Positions 10,798-21,813 of a DNA stretch of 64,000 nt are shown here, in pieces (within the stretch, counting starts at the first letter, position 1; each line of letters opens with the position of its first letter). The notes beneath the pieces were generated by a model that was not told the origin of the DNA, searched no databases, and was given only the letters and a program-made list of their open reading frames with translations. The DNA is from Tamarix chinensis (Eukaryota; Streptophyta; Magnoliopsida; Caryophyllales; Tamaricaceae): contig CM060175.1 in assembly GCA_030549775.1 (NCBI GenBank), forward strand, positions 16,846,212 through 16,910,211, written 5' to 3'. A program made the translations under genes and the position numbers.

Positions 10798-11160
10798 CCC
10801 ACTATTATAGCCGGTGGACCGGAAATCATGCAGGGCAAAACGCGCCTGGCCACTATTATAGCCGGTGGACCGGTCATGCAGGGCAGAACGCTCCTGGCCA
10901 CTATTATTCGCCGGTGGACCGGTCTGGCCCCGACTCACATGATGTTTCGTTGTAATTACTTTGTGTCTTTCCCATGTCTTATCGTTATTACGTTCGGTTT
11001 GTTGAGCACGGAATCCCCCACTATTATAGCCGGTGGACCGGAAATCATGCAGGGCAAAACGGGCCTGGCCACTATTATAGCCGGTGGACTGGTCATGTAG
11101 GGCACCCCGGCCCTAACCACTATTATTCGCCGGTGGACCGGTCTGGTCCGGCTCAACATC
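10798..11160. repeat. CCACTATTAT / CCGGTGGACCGG array in LTR B (two sets of three)
   Basis: Two clusters, about 10798-10925 and 11016-11145, each hold three units of the form CCACTATTATAG, CCGGTGGACCGG, then a GC-rich spacer, with spacing of roughly 50-60 bp. CCGGT-GG-ACCGG is itself an inverted repeat. The clusters are separated by about 90 bp of AT-rich sequence. The same pattern appears in B', C, A and, decayed, F. Confidence 0.8.
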
Positions 11161-12247
11161 TTCCTCTTTAAGTAATTAGTGTCTTAACATATCTTATTTG
11201 AAAGTATTTTACCCTTGACATGCATGGCTAACTTTATCCACACTTATCCTCCCAGGAGGGCCCGTCCCATATCTTGGGACACTTGCGCCCCTTATCACAC
11301 CTCATTATATCCACTCCACATGCTATCTCCCTCTAGGGTTTTCCCTTGGAAACCCTAATTAGACCTATGTGGCCCAACTTTCTCTCACTTACACTACCAT
11401 TACTCCATTTATCGTCCCACTCCTCATCTCATTTAGATCCAATCCCAAATCATATCGCTTTACCCCTCGATTCCACACGTGACCGAAAAACCCTAGTTGG
11501 CCACTTCAATTCTAGCACCTTTCTTCTTCCACAAGTAACCCCTCTCTTTTTCACCCAATATCTCTTCTCTCCCATGACACCCATAATCACCCCTTATGCA
11601 ACAATTCCCACTCTTAACCCATACTCCACTCTCCCTTAATCATTTTCACTTCCACATTTCCCAGATTACTACTTTCTCCCAAAACCCTAATCGGGTCCCT
11701 TATACACCCTTACAGCAACTTATGTATAATCTTTCATCCCAAGTCTCCAAACACTCCACAACTCTCCCTTTAGCTTATTTACACCTTAATACAACTTTTC
11801 TCACGTAACGATCATCCCCATGCAAGCTTTATACAACCCATGCAAACTCTCGAACTTTCCATGCAAACCCTAAAATTTCCATGCATGGTTCTCATCTCTT
11901 ATTCCTTTTGGTCAACCTCATACCCCCCTTTAGCAACTCACTTCCCATTTATTTCCTTTATCCTTTCATCTCCATGTCATAATAATAATTACCCTAACAT
12001 GCATGTCCTAGAGGGTTAATTCATGCCACAGCACATCATAATCACCATGTATGGATATCACATTCATGTCATGAGAAAACACATACCACGTACCTTAACT
12101 CCAAGCTGCGCTACGCATAAAACACGTTAAGGATAATCATGTGATACACAACAGGGCATGATATATATATACAAGGCACCCAAGGCATACAAGTCACATA
12201 ACACGTAAGAACCTTAGCCACATCCTTACGAAACACCCATAAGTGGA

Positions 12248-12265
12248 GGTAAGTAGAAACTTACC
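12248..12265 (-). promoter_or_regulatory. Splice-donor hairpin in LTR B
   Basis: On the minus strand GGATCCAG is followed by GTAAGT, a consensus 5' splice site. The site lies within GGTAAGT-TTCT-ACTTACC, a 7-bp perfect stem with a 4-base loop. The same hairpin occurs at the equivalent place in B' (30025-30042) and H (37669-37686). Confidence 0.5.
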
Positions 12266-12689
12266 TGGATCCGAAGCTAGCTAAGCGAGATAAGAGGGAG
12301 AGAGAGATCACTAGCTCGAGGATCCATAATAAAGCTTTCCTAGATCGCCGATAGAAATCGGAACTAGGTTAGAAACTATCTTATCCATAAACAATTCACA
12401 TATTATAATTAAATAAACACGAACGATCTTTCTTGGAAAACGTGTACAAAACCTAGGACTTAAAAGCCTAGCTCTATTAAGATTTAAGATTAAATATAAA
12501 TCAAAACGGATTAATACAAATACCACTTGGGACATTTCAAATTAATTTGGAAAGACCGAGAAAGAATAATCGATCATAAGTTAATTTATCGAAAATAACT
12601 TATTTATTAGGTTTTACAACTAAATAGGTAACCCAACCATTTACATAGAACCAAATCCAAACCGATTAGGTAAAAACAGAATTTAAATG

Positions 12690-13570
12690 GTTTAAAACCC
12701 AAAGATAGAATTCGATTAGATAAAATACACATAGAAAAATCAATTTTATAAAATCGTCCCCGAAAATTAGGGTTTTAAAGCCCATGACACAAACTCAAGT
12801 AATTCAATTTAATTAATTCAAATTAAAGGTATTAGAAAGCAATTAATACCATTTCAACTATTTCTATACATTTAATTTTAGAAAAACAACTATACAATTA
12901 GCCAATTTCATAATCTCACTTGAAATCTAGGGTTTTAGGCCCGAAAATACAATTCGGTTGAATTCTATTAATTCAATCAAATTGAATTGTTTAGAAATGC
13001 AATTAAACATGTTTTATAACATATCAAATAATCAATTGATCAAAACCGATAATAGAAATATCCAATTTAGCACAATTAGGGTTTTTGAGCCCGGAACGCA
13101 AATCCGATCAATTCTTACCAAAACATATAAATTGACTGTTCGGAAATGTAATTAAACATATTCTAATGTAATTTATATAGTCAATTGAATAAAATAACCC
13201 GATTACCCAAACCAATTTAAACCCGCGGGAATTTTGACCTAAAAATCCAATTCCGATCAATTACGCACAATTTTCCCAAATTAACACTTCCAATATAAAA
13301 TTAAATACATTTTAAACAATATTATAAAATCAATTGAGCAGAACGGTTCAATTATACGACCCAATTTTATTACACCCAAAATTTGACCTAGGAATCGAAT
13401 TTCGATTGATTCCGTATAAATTTCTCAAATTGACGGTTCCGACATAAAATTAGATACATTTTAAAACGTATTGTATAATCAATTTATCTAAAATCGCCAA
13501 ATCGGACGGATCCGAAAAAATTCGGGCATAACCCGGCCAAAAATCCAATTTTTCCAAAATCTCAACACAA
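12690..13570 (-). repeat. Degenerate tandem repeat of about 150 bp inside LTR B
   Basis: Successive blocks contain, on the minus strand, variants of ATATGTTTAATT, CCGTCAATTTG, GAATTGATC and AAAACCCTAATT at intervals of roughly 140-160 bp. The corresponding region of B' (28590-29560) shows the same structure more clearly. Confidence 0.6.
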
Positions 13571-13729
13571 CCACACAATTAACCCTTCCAAATCATTCTT
13601 ACAGCATATATATACATAAACAAACAATCAATTTAGCTTTTTATAAGCTAATTCATACCCAATTAATTAAAACAAGGGTTAGGGTTTTTCGGAAATTATA
13701 CCAAACGAAAAAATCGACAAATCGGGGCA

Positions 13730-14110
13730 AAGGAAGGCCGGGGAAGCTTTGTCGAAGGCCAAGGACTGCTCGCAGATGATCAGCGGGGCTCGTCGGTGGC
13801 CGGGCAGTGGCGCGAGCTGCGTGGCCTGCTGCTGCTGCTGTCGCCGCCCGCTGTTGCTCTGCTGTGTTGGCTGCTGTCGCGCGGCTTTAGCTGCTGCTGC
13901 TGCGGCGGTCGGTTGTGGTCGGCAGTTGGAGGTCGACGATCGACGAGGGGGAGCAGGGAGGAGGAGCTGGGGAGATGGAGAGGCGCGAGGGGGGGTCGGC
14001 TAGGGTTAGGGTTGTGGGAACAGGGGGTCGGGAAGCAGAGAAGAGAATAGGAGAAGAAAAAGAAGGAGGGCTGGGGAAGGGTACCGGCGGGCTAGACCCG
14101 CGGGGTTTTT
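13730..14110 (-). other. GC-rich leader-like segment of LTR B
   Basis: The only strongly GC-rich part of B has CTG/CAG and CCG/CGG runs. The homologous segment in B' lies just downstream of a TATA-like box, so it is likely transcribed 5' leader. Short open frames here on either strand (for example 13749-14003 and 13796-14050) are a by-product of composition and are not called as genes. Confidence 0.5.
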
Positions 14111-15119
14111 TTATTTATTTATTTATTTATACAAATACACATAAAATAAAATACTAAAAATATCAAAATATTATTGGAAGATTTTATCTAAAATTTTATT
14201 TAATGAAAATTTATTTCGAACGGATCCGAAGACTTAAAATTAATAAAAAGCTATATAAAGAATTTCGGAAACATTTTCGGAAGAATTTACCAACGAACAT
14301 AAGAATTTATATTATTTACGAGAATATATTATAAAGCCTCAAAAAATTATTTAAAAGCATATAATAAAATATTTAAGTCAAATTCTAATAAATCGAGATT
14401 AATTTCAATAATTTCCGAAATCGGTTTTCCGCAAATCCAAAAAGCATAAAACGAAAGAAAAATTAATTCCAAAAATAAATTCATAAATAAACTTCGAAAA
14501 TATTTTTAATTTAAAACTTCCCAAAAATATTAACAATTTCCGAAAATGAATAAATTTAAAGTCGGAAATATTTTCTACGGATAAACTTATTAAAATAAAT
14601 TTAACTATTTAAATAGAAATTCTATAATTTAAGTAATATATTTCGTTAACGAAATATAACTTCAAAAAAAAGTCGTAATCACATGACGAAGTTATAATCG
14701 AAAACGAATTAGAAATATTAAAAACCAAAATACGAGAAAGAACGGGAATATATATTTTTAACCGAAGATCGAAATCATAAGAATATAATAAAATCATTAT
14801 CGTGAACGAATTTATCTAGAATGGTTCGCAACGACAATGATTAATTACATTCAATTATGAATTCAAAATCATCGATAAATCCGTAAAACGATTCGAAATT
14901 AAAATAATTAATTATTTACATCAAATTACGCTAATAAAATCATTAAGCTTAATAAATCTGGATTTTAAAAATACGGGGTATTACAGTAACGGTACAGTCA
15001 AGCAGTTTTACACATAATACAAGACTTCTTATAAACAGTTCATACACGTGCAAATAAAAGAAAGCCAGATAACTACTGATTATAGGTCTCCTATTAGATA
15101 TGCCATATTATAATATTTT

Positions 15120-15545
15120 ATTTACATTGAGTTCAACGATCCCACTATTCTTAAACTAGTGGAATAGTCTAAAACACCTCTCGGGGACAAGACACCCAAG
15201 TCACTATTATTTTTAGGTGGAACGGAGTCAACACCTCTCAGAGTAAAAATACTCTTGAGCCACTATTTATTAAATCGGTGGAATAGTCTGAAGCATCTCT
15301 TGGGAACAACACACCCGAGCTACTATTATTATCCGATGGAACGGACTCAACACCTTAGTCCTGACTTGTATAGTCTTTCACTTTAAATGATTAGTATATT
15401 TCCATTTATACTTTAACTCTTAGTTGTATTTTCATTCACATTGAGTATGGGACCCCACTATTCTTAATCTGGTGGAACGGACTGGAGCACCTCTCAGGGA
15501 CAACACACCCGAGCCACTATTATTATCCGGTGGAACAGAGCCATA
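15120..15545. repeat. CCACTATT / CCGGTGGAACGG array in the LTR of element A
   Basis: Five or six units with CCACTATT, then a short AT stretch, then GTGGAAC (for example near 15142, 15203, 15259, 15320, 15465 and 15515), separated by spacers containing ACACCTCTCGGGGACAA-like sequence. It is a diverged version of the array in B and C and is likewise split into two clusters. Confidence 0.65.
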
Positions 15546-16242
15546 TAAATAACTCAGCTTGATTCAAGTAATATTTCACTTTACATGATTAATATCTTAT
15601 TCAGAGTTGATTGTATATTATCATGCCAAACTCAAGACATACAATTAAGCACATAAGTATGACCGCGTAATTATCCTTAAAAGACCATAATACCCTTAGG
15701 GTAATCAAGATAATTGTATTCCTCCAAAGCCTTTATAAAACCCAAAATATATACATTTTTAATCATTATTCGAAGTGCATATCCTTAGTTTTCCATAGAT
15801 ATCTTGTATCCAATATTATACCCAAAACATGTACTTACATAATTACATTTTTCTCAAGATTATCATTCCCTAGCATTTCCATAATTAAATTATTTAATAT
15901 AATATACCCAACACAAAAGCATATACAACGATACAAGTATCACATAAATCCCTAGCTATGACATGTATCCTTACCGACAAGGACACCGGGCTCTATGCAC
16001 ATAAATCCTATACCTTCTCCGAGATCACCAAAAAAATCACCTATGAAACAAGATAAAATATGATTAGGATCAAAAGTTAAAAATCAAGAGGGAGATTATG
16101 GTAGAGAAGGGTAAAAATAGAATTTACCGAAGTCGAATGGAAACTTGAGTGGTAGGAAAGTGTAGAAATATGTGTGGTGGAGCTATGGTTAAATTTTGGT
16201 GGTGTTTGGAGAAGATTTGGGGTGAAAATAGGAGCGCACAAC

Positions 16243-16480
16243 CAAGAAAGAAGTTACAATAGTAGGTGGTGCAAAAGTTGCACAGTTGTGCAGCATTAGA
16301 GCACAATAGGTCGAGAGAAAAGAAAACGCACGGCCAGGCGGTGCAAAAGTTACGCGGCAATGCAGAATCAAGCCGAGAGTAAAAATGTTGCACGGTCAGG
16401 CAGTGTAAGGGTTGCATGGATGTGCAGTAAGGTATCTGAGTGTTTACACGGTCGTGCATAGGTCGTGCACTCAGAAACTC
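16243..16480 (-). repeat. TGCAC...CCGTGC module in the LTR of element A
   Basis: On the minus strand this block contains repeated TGCAC-N-CCGTGC motifs, including TGCACCGCCTGGCCGTGCG followed by a T/C-rich run. The order of motifs, and the TTTCTTTTCT tail, recur in a different repeat at 20105-20412. Confidence 0.6.
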
Positions 16481-17230
16481 TGTGACGGATGAAGGGAAAG
16501 AGAAGGGAAAAGAGGCAGCGGGTGGCGATGGTTGGCTGTGGCGATGGGAGAGGAAGGTTGGGGCAACCTTGGTGGTTGGTCCACCGGCCAAAGGGCGGCT
16601 AATGGCGACTTGGGTGGTGCTCGGTGGTGGATGGGGTGGTATGGATGCTTAAAATAGGGAAGGAGAAAGAAGAAGGAGAAAGGAGAAGGTCGGGGAGTTG
16701 ATGAGGGATAATAAAATGGAGGGTTGGAGGGTTATTTATACTAGTAGATGGCGTGCTAAAGAGGAGAAAAGTGCAGGGGTGACGACGGTGGTGATGATTA
16801 TGCCGAGAAGAAGAAGAAATAAGAAAGAAAAGGATGGGGAGTCAGGCAGAGGCACAAGGGAGATGATGATGACGGGGAAAACGTGCACGAGAGGAGAAGG
16901 CAAGGAGAAGAATAAATAAGAAGATAGAAGAAGAAAGAAGAGGGTGGCAGGTTGGCAGGGCTACAAAAACAGAGCAGCAATAGAGAGAGGAGGAGGAGGA
17001 GGAGGAGGAGGAGGAGGAGAAGAAGGGAGAAGCAACATGAGGGAGTGATAGGGCTGGCTAGGTGATGGTGATGGTGTATGTGGGAGGCAAGTGGATGGTG
17101 CATGTGCAGCAGAAGCAAAAACTCTTATGCCTCAAACTTTCGACGTAGAGAAGAAGATAAAAGAAAAGAAAAGAAAAAGGAAGAGAAGGGAAGAAAGGAA
17201 GAAAGGAAGAAAAAAAAGGAGAAAGAAAAG
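16480..17230 (-). other. Purine/pyrimidine-biased leader of element A, with (GGA)n
   Basis: The plus strand is a long purine-rich tract including (GGA)n at 16987-17019; in the element's orientation it is pyrimidine-rich. Open frames on both strands (for example 16124-16591 minus, 155 codons) follow from this bias and show no protein family. It lies in the U5/leader half of the LTR. Confidence 0.5.
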
Positions 17231-17489
17231 GGAAAAGAGAAAGGTTAGGGTAATTAGGATTAGATTAAGAATTTTTGGATTAGTCAAATAATTTAGATTA
17301 GTGGAAATTTTAGCGGGTTTCGGTTTTGGTTTACAAATATTTGGTTTATCTGAATCAAGGTTTCGGTCTTATGTTAAAGTTTCGAGATTAAGAAATTTAG
17401 TTAAGGATAACAATAAGATTTCTTGAGATTAGAGTCAAATTAAGGCTAAAGATGCGGGATTAGGTTAAGAAAATTTTTTTGGTATTACA

Positions 17490-18597
17490 AAATCACCAAT
17501 ATACATTTTTTATACTAGGTCTCAAATTAATATAACCTCCACACCTAATATAGATTAGTGGAATCGATTGGTGACAAATTAATTTGGAGAATATATATGA
17601 CGTATGTGATATTCAGCATCAAATTAGTTCAACCAGTTGGTGTCACAACCTATGAAATTAGAGTTACATTTACATTAATAATTTGACACCCGATGCAAAC
17701 ACGGAGTTGGTGTCTATGGTTGATAAAAGAACATGCATTCAAGAGGGAGTCGTAAATGTGGTATTTGATGTGAGATTGATGAAGTTACATAAAAGACTCT
17801 TCTCCAATCAACCATAATATATACTTGTGTAAAATGTGTTGCATTGGCCTAATATATTTTTATAACCAAAAAACTTAACTCTCTAATCAATATATTTATA
17901 ACTATCTTACAAAGCATGGATCTCTCACAAAGAATTATGTATATAGATTATAAAAAGTTCATAAATATTTTAACTATAGACATCATATTGATCCTTCATA
18001 GCATTATCATATTTACCATATAAAACTTTCATCTTATTAAATATTTTAAGAAACTAAAACAATTAAGATGTTATCCCCAAATCTAATATAAAAAAGGTGT
18101 AATCAATATCGTATTTGTGAGCGACAAAGCTAAAAAAAAACATGGACCTAAAGATAGGTATGTACAACACTTATCCCATGACCCAAGCAAGAGAAAAGCT
18201 AAATCTTTCAATCGAAAGAAAGATTAAACACCAACATGAAGATATTAAATTAAATATTTTAAAATAAACTCTAAATGTTCTTAATTACGCCAAAAAAAAC
18301 TTGAAAAAATATCCCAACATGGTAAATACTATAGTGAATAGATCGACACTCTAACCCAACAATGTATCAAGTAAGCTCGTGCATTAGCTAAAACAAACAC
18401 CTAAAAAAGTGTAGTATCAATGTAACATGTACTTAGCACATCAAATAAACAAATAGGAAATAGCAGATACATAACACATATAATCATGGCAAAGATCGGT
18501 AACATTATAATGCATATGATATTAATATTATCTCATGAACATGTTCAAGATAGTACGAATAAAATGTGAAGAACTCATCATAAATGACCAATTATAA
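17490..18597. other. AT-rich interelement spacer, nothing recognised
   Basis: No open frame with a recognisable motif and no clear transposon ends. The part at 17540-17730 repeats GTTGGTGTCA-like words three times, which could be subterminal repeats of an old DNA transposon, but no termini were found. Confidence 0.4.
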
Positions 18598-19100
18598 TGT
18601 AACACCCCGTCTTATGTACGTAAACCCCAATATGCTATGTGAAGTTGACCATAGAAATAATAAGCAGATAATATGTGTTACATGTATTAATTATGTATAT
18701 TTGGGTTAGGGAAGAAAATGGATTAGCTTAACTAGGTTAAAACTAAAAGAGTATGGTTTTTGTGTTGGGTAATCAACTAGAGCCTATAGGTCAAACTATC
18801 GAGCGTCAAGGCAGAACAAGTAACACAAAAGGGTTAGATGGACGACCAGTGGTCGATTGAGCGTCAATCAGAGTTGATTTTTCGTATATTTTTTATTCTA
18901 TTTTGTTTTTATGGGCCCTTCCTTTGTCCTTGTTAACCTTCCCTAGCCTCTTCACCTTAGAATCATATCCTTGCTTATATCCTTGTGTTTGCCCAATATA
19001 ATGGCCATAATTACCTCAATTCACCTCTTACTCTCTTACACACCATATCATCTCCTACCACATTTTTTATTCAAGTGGTGGTGAAGCAACCCTTTTGGTA

Positions 19101-19104
<4 letters not shown>

Positions 19105-19152
<48 letters not shown>
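19105..19152. repeat. (TC)n(AC)n microsatellite
   Basis: About 16 TC units pass directly into about 8 AC units. It lies at the junction between LTR unit I and the unassigned block to its right. Confidence 0.9.
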
Positions 19153-19153
19153 T

Positions 19154-21240
19154 TATTGATAACTGTTGTGCTATTTCCTCAAGCGCACGGATTCGTTATA
19201 GCAATTCAAAGTTATATCCCACAGAAAATTCATAATTAAGTATACTTCTTTAGTCTCTTGACTATCTAAATTGATATGAATCAGGAATATGCAAATAGAT
19301 AACGAGAATGATTGTGAAAAGCTTTCTAATTGTAAATGCTAAAACAATAAAAGTGAAACCTAGGATCAAACGTCGGTCTCCAAATTAGTAATCAGCGATG
19401 AAACAATGAATATGTCGTAGTTTAATTCGTTAATTGTGAACGATTGGTCTAATTATATCCATTAGCCTCTTTCAAGGACTAAGAATGTATTTACTCTAAT
19501 TTGCCGACTACTTTCGTGACTCACAAGTTAAACTAAATCCATTAAGCATTGCTAATTTTATAGTCCCTAAGAATTAAATATTTACTTTCATGATTGCTTA
19601 AATTCCCATACACATGCTACTTTTCGATAATAATTTCAACCTTTCATTTGCAAATATTATCTAAAGAGGTTGGATTTCATCAAATCCACTTTACAAAAAT
19701 TAATCTTAGCATATACAATAGTATAGACGAATCAAACGTATGACCTAATATTTCAGTTCATCATATTAATCACTAAAACAGACCGAGTTCAATCCTAGCA
19801 AAGAAGATTACTTATTCATATCTTTAAGGAAAATCAATGAAATAAATAGCATGATAAGCATAACAACGATACAAAGATACAAAGAAGAATAATTAGATTG
19901 AATTAACCATAAACTGGAGGAGAACAAAGTTGATTCCAAGTAAATCATACACGAATATGCACTTGAATCTCTGGGAAAATCAAACTAATGGACACAAACA
20001 AAATACACGAAGCTATTGCTCGGTAATGAGAAGTAAAAGTGCTCTAGAATCCCTCCTCTCACTCCTTAAGAAGTCCCTGAAGTGCCTTAAATAATTCCCA
20101 CCATGCTAGGCATGTCGCACATGACGATCATGGGAGTAACCGTCATTGCACGACCGTGGGGTGTCTGCACAACCTGGTCGTGTAGCATCTCAACTCTCGA
20201 ACATATAGAAATACTGATCTTGCATGGCTGTGCAAGTCACGCACTGCCTGGTCATGGAAGGTCTGGAGCCTCGGCTTTTCAGCATAAAATTATGCACGAC
20301 CATGCGATTCATGCACTGTCTGGCCGTGCGGTTTCTTTATCTTCTAAAATCACAGGGAAGTGTTGCACGACTGTATAACAAGGCATGCAACCGGTTGTGC
20401 AGCTCTCTTTTCTTGTTTCTTATGAACTTCTTCGCACATCTCCATCTCTCTTAGCTTCAATACTCTTCCATAAACATGTTGGGTTGACTTACTCTCCTCC
20501 AAAAGCCTTCTATGCTAGGTCCTTTGTATTGAAAGCATGTAATTCTTTCTCGGATTTGGAGTTCTTATGGAAATTCCTAAAACACAAAAATCATGAAAGT
20601 GGTAGTGCAAATAATAGACTAGAGCCATAGAAAAATATGTGAAAGAGATTAAATGAAGTCCTAAATTGAAGGCAAAGAGAGGCAAAAATATAGAAAATAT
20701 TCACTTTATCAATAACCGAAAATCCAACCCTTTTTTTGCCTATTTATGCTTTGATCTTCAATCCTTGTTGCATTTTTTTCTCTCCTCTCTCCTCCCTCCT
20801 CTGTCTTATTTGAATATTAGTTTGAAGTTGAAGAATATTTTCTTTGTTCTTGAGTCATATAAATCAATCCCCTTCCCATATTTTGTCACCATTTTCATTA
20901 GTGGTTCTTCTTCTCTCGATCCCTTATCCATCTTTGTTATATTTTATTATATATAAGACTATTAGATTTGGGAGAAAATTGAAGAGTTGTTTTCTACCCT
21001 AACTTCTTATGGTGTGCTAGTCTTCAGTTGTGTATGGTCTCCTTTAGTTTTGATTTTTACTTTGTTATTGTTGTTATCTTGATATTTTTGTGTTGTAGTT
21101 CTAATTTTAGGGTTTTGTGTTTTAAGGAGAAGGTAGTTAGCTTGGTAGCTAGAGCTTTTGGCAGCTCTTTGATCTTATTCCTTTTTTTTTTCTTTTTCTT
21201 GGAAGGAGGTAACACACATGCTTCTACTAAATATATATAG
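19154..21240. other. Unassigned repetitive block inside unit I
   Basis: The sequence does not resemble the flanking LTR. Its left part (CCTCAAGCGCACGGATTCGT) resembles sequence near the ends of some plant LTR retrotransposons, seen here on the minus strand. It holds the TGCAC/CCGTGC module at 20105-20412 and pyrimidine-rich stretches. Open frames at 20103-20378, 20385-20630 and 20666-20956 show no known domain. Confidence 0.35.
20105..20412 (+). repeat. TGCAC...CCGTGC module, second occurrence
   Basis: Motifs such as TGCACGACCATGCG, GCACTGTCTGGCCGTGCGG and TTTCTTTATCTTCT follow in the same order as in the LTR of element A (16243-16480, opposite strand), although the surrounding sequences differ. 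Confidence 0.55.
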
Positions 21241-21813
21241 TAAAAAAATTCATGATTAGTATATGTTGTCTTTTCACATGAAATATAAATTTTCCAACAT
21301 TTATACCTAGTATATGTTGTACATTATAATGGGCATAAGAAGCATGTGAAATATGGTATGCTAGATATACATGATTAGCTTTTTACGTGTTAAAGGGGAT
21401 TAAGTGTGTTTTACTTCTAAGAATTTACCAAAATTATAATTTATGGTAAATTATTTAATTTAATGTTATTTACCTATGCCATGAACTTCATTCATCTCTA
21501 ATAAAATTTGAGATTAAAGTGAAAATTTAATAAGTAAATAAATTATAGCGGCATTTTGGTCATTTGTCACATAATAGTCCTAAATGTGAATAATTGGACT
21601 ATGATGACTTTAGTGGATTCTTAGACAGGCCTTAGTGTTGAGCTTTACTTTGACTTGATCCATTCACCTTAGGGTTAATTTAAATAATTAAAAATAAGGG
21701 AAGATGCCTGGGTAGTGATTACTCCATTAAAATACTAATATTTAAAGTAGAAGACTTTTAGATTGGGAATTGTGGCTATTTAGGATTAGTAACCCTAAGG
21801 ACGACGTACGAAT

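Larger units (their letters stand above)
9902..14985 (-). mobile_element. Giant solo LTR B (5,084 bp), family 1
   Basis: The ends are TGTAACACCCCC (9902) and GGGGTATTACA (14985), flanked by perfect 5-bp direct repeats GTAAC (9897-9901 and 14986-14990). There is no gag, pol or primer binding site. It is related throughout, in opposite orientation, to B' at 27183-31415, including both termini, the repeat arrays, the GC-rich leader and a splice-donor hairpin. A single long LTR with an intact target duplication is best explained as a solo LTR left by LTR-LTR recombination. A non-autonomous element too diverged for its two LTRs to be seen cannot be fully excluded. Confidence 0.85.
6656..17489 (-). 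mobile_element. Ty3/gypsy (chromovirus-like) LTR retrotransposon A, deleted, with a nested solo LTR
   Basis: Order on the minus strand: 5' LTR (17489 to 9418, interrupted by solo LTR B), primer binding site, gag, protease, start of reverse transcriptase, then a 3' LTR remnant (6982-6656). RNase H, integrase and part of the 3' LTR are missing. The outer flanks TAATC (6651-6655) and AAATC (17490-17494) are a probable 5-bp target duplication with one change. gag, protease and RT share one long frame, and the PBS matches initiator tRNA-Met, both usual for Ty3/gypsy elements of the chromovirus type. Assignment to the Del/Tekay lineage is inferred from the TGTAACACC termini and long LTRs; no chromodomain is present to confirm it. 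Confidence 0.85.
9418..17489 (-). mobile_element. 5' LTR of element A, split by solo LTR B
   Basis: The LTR is bounded by TG and CA on either strand. The plus-strand left end is TGTAACACCCTTAAATT at 9418 and the right end is GGTATTACA at 17489. Removing B (9902-14985) and one GTAAC copy leaves about 2.98 kb. It contains CCACTATT/CCGGTGGAACGG repeats (15130-15545), a block of GCACG...CGTGC motifs (16243-16480), and a purine-rich stretch on the plus strand (16480-17230) that is pyrimidine-rich in the element's own orientation and would be its transcribed leader. Confidence 0.8.

Noticed and set aside
16124..17118. Minus-strand frames of 155 and 106 codons
   Set aside because: They fall in the biased leader of element A's LTR and contain simple repeats such as poly-Leu from (GGA)n; no protein evidence.
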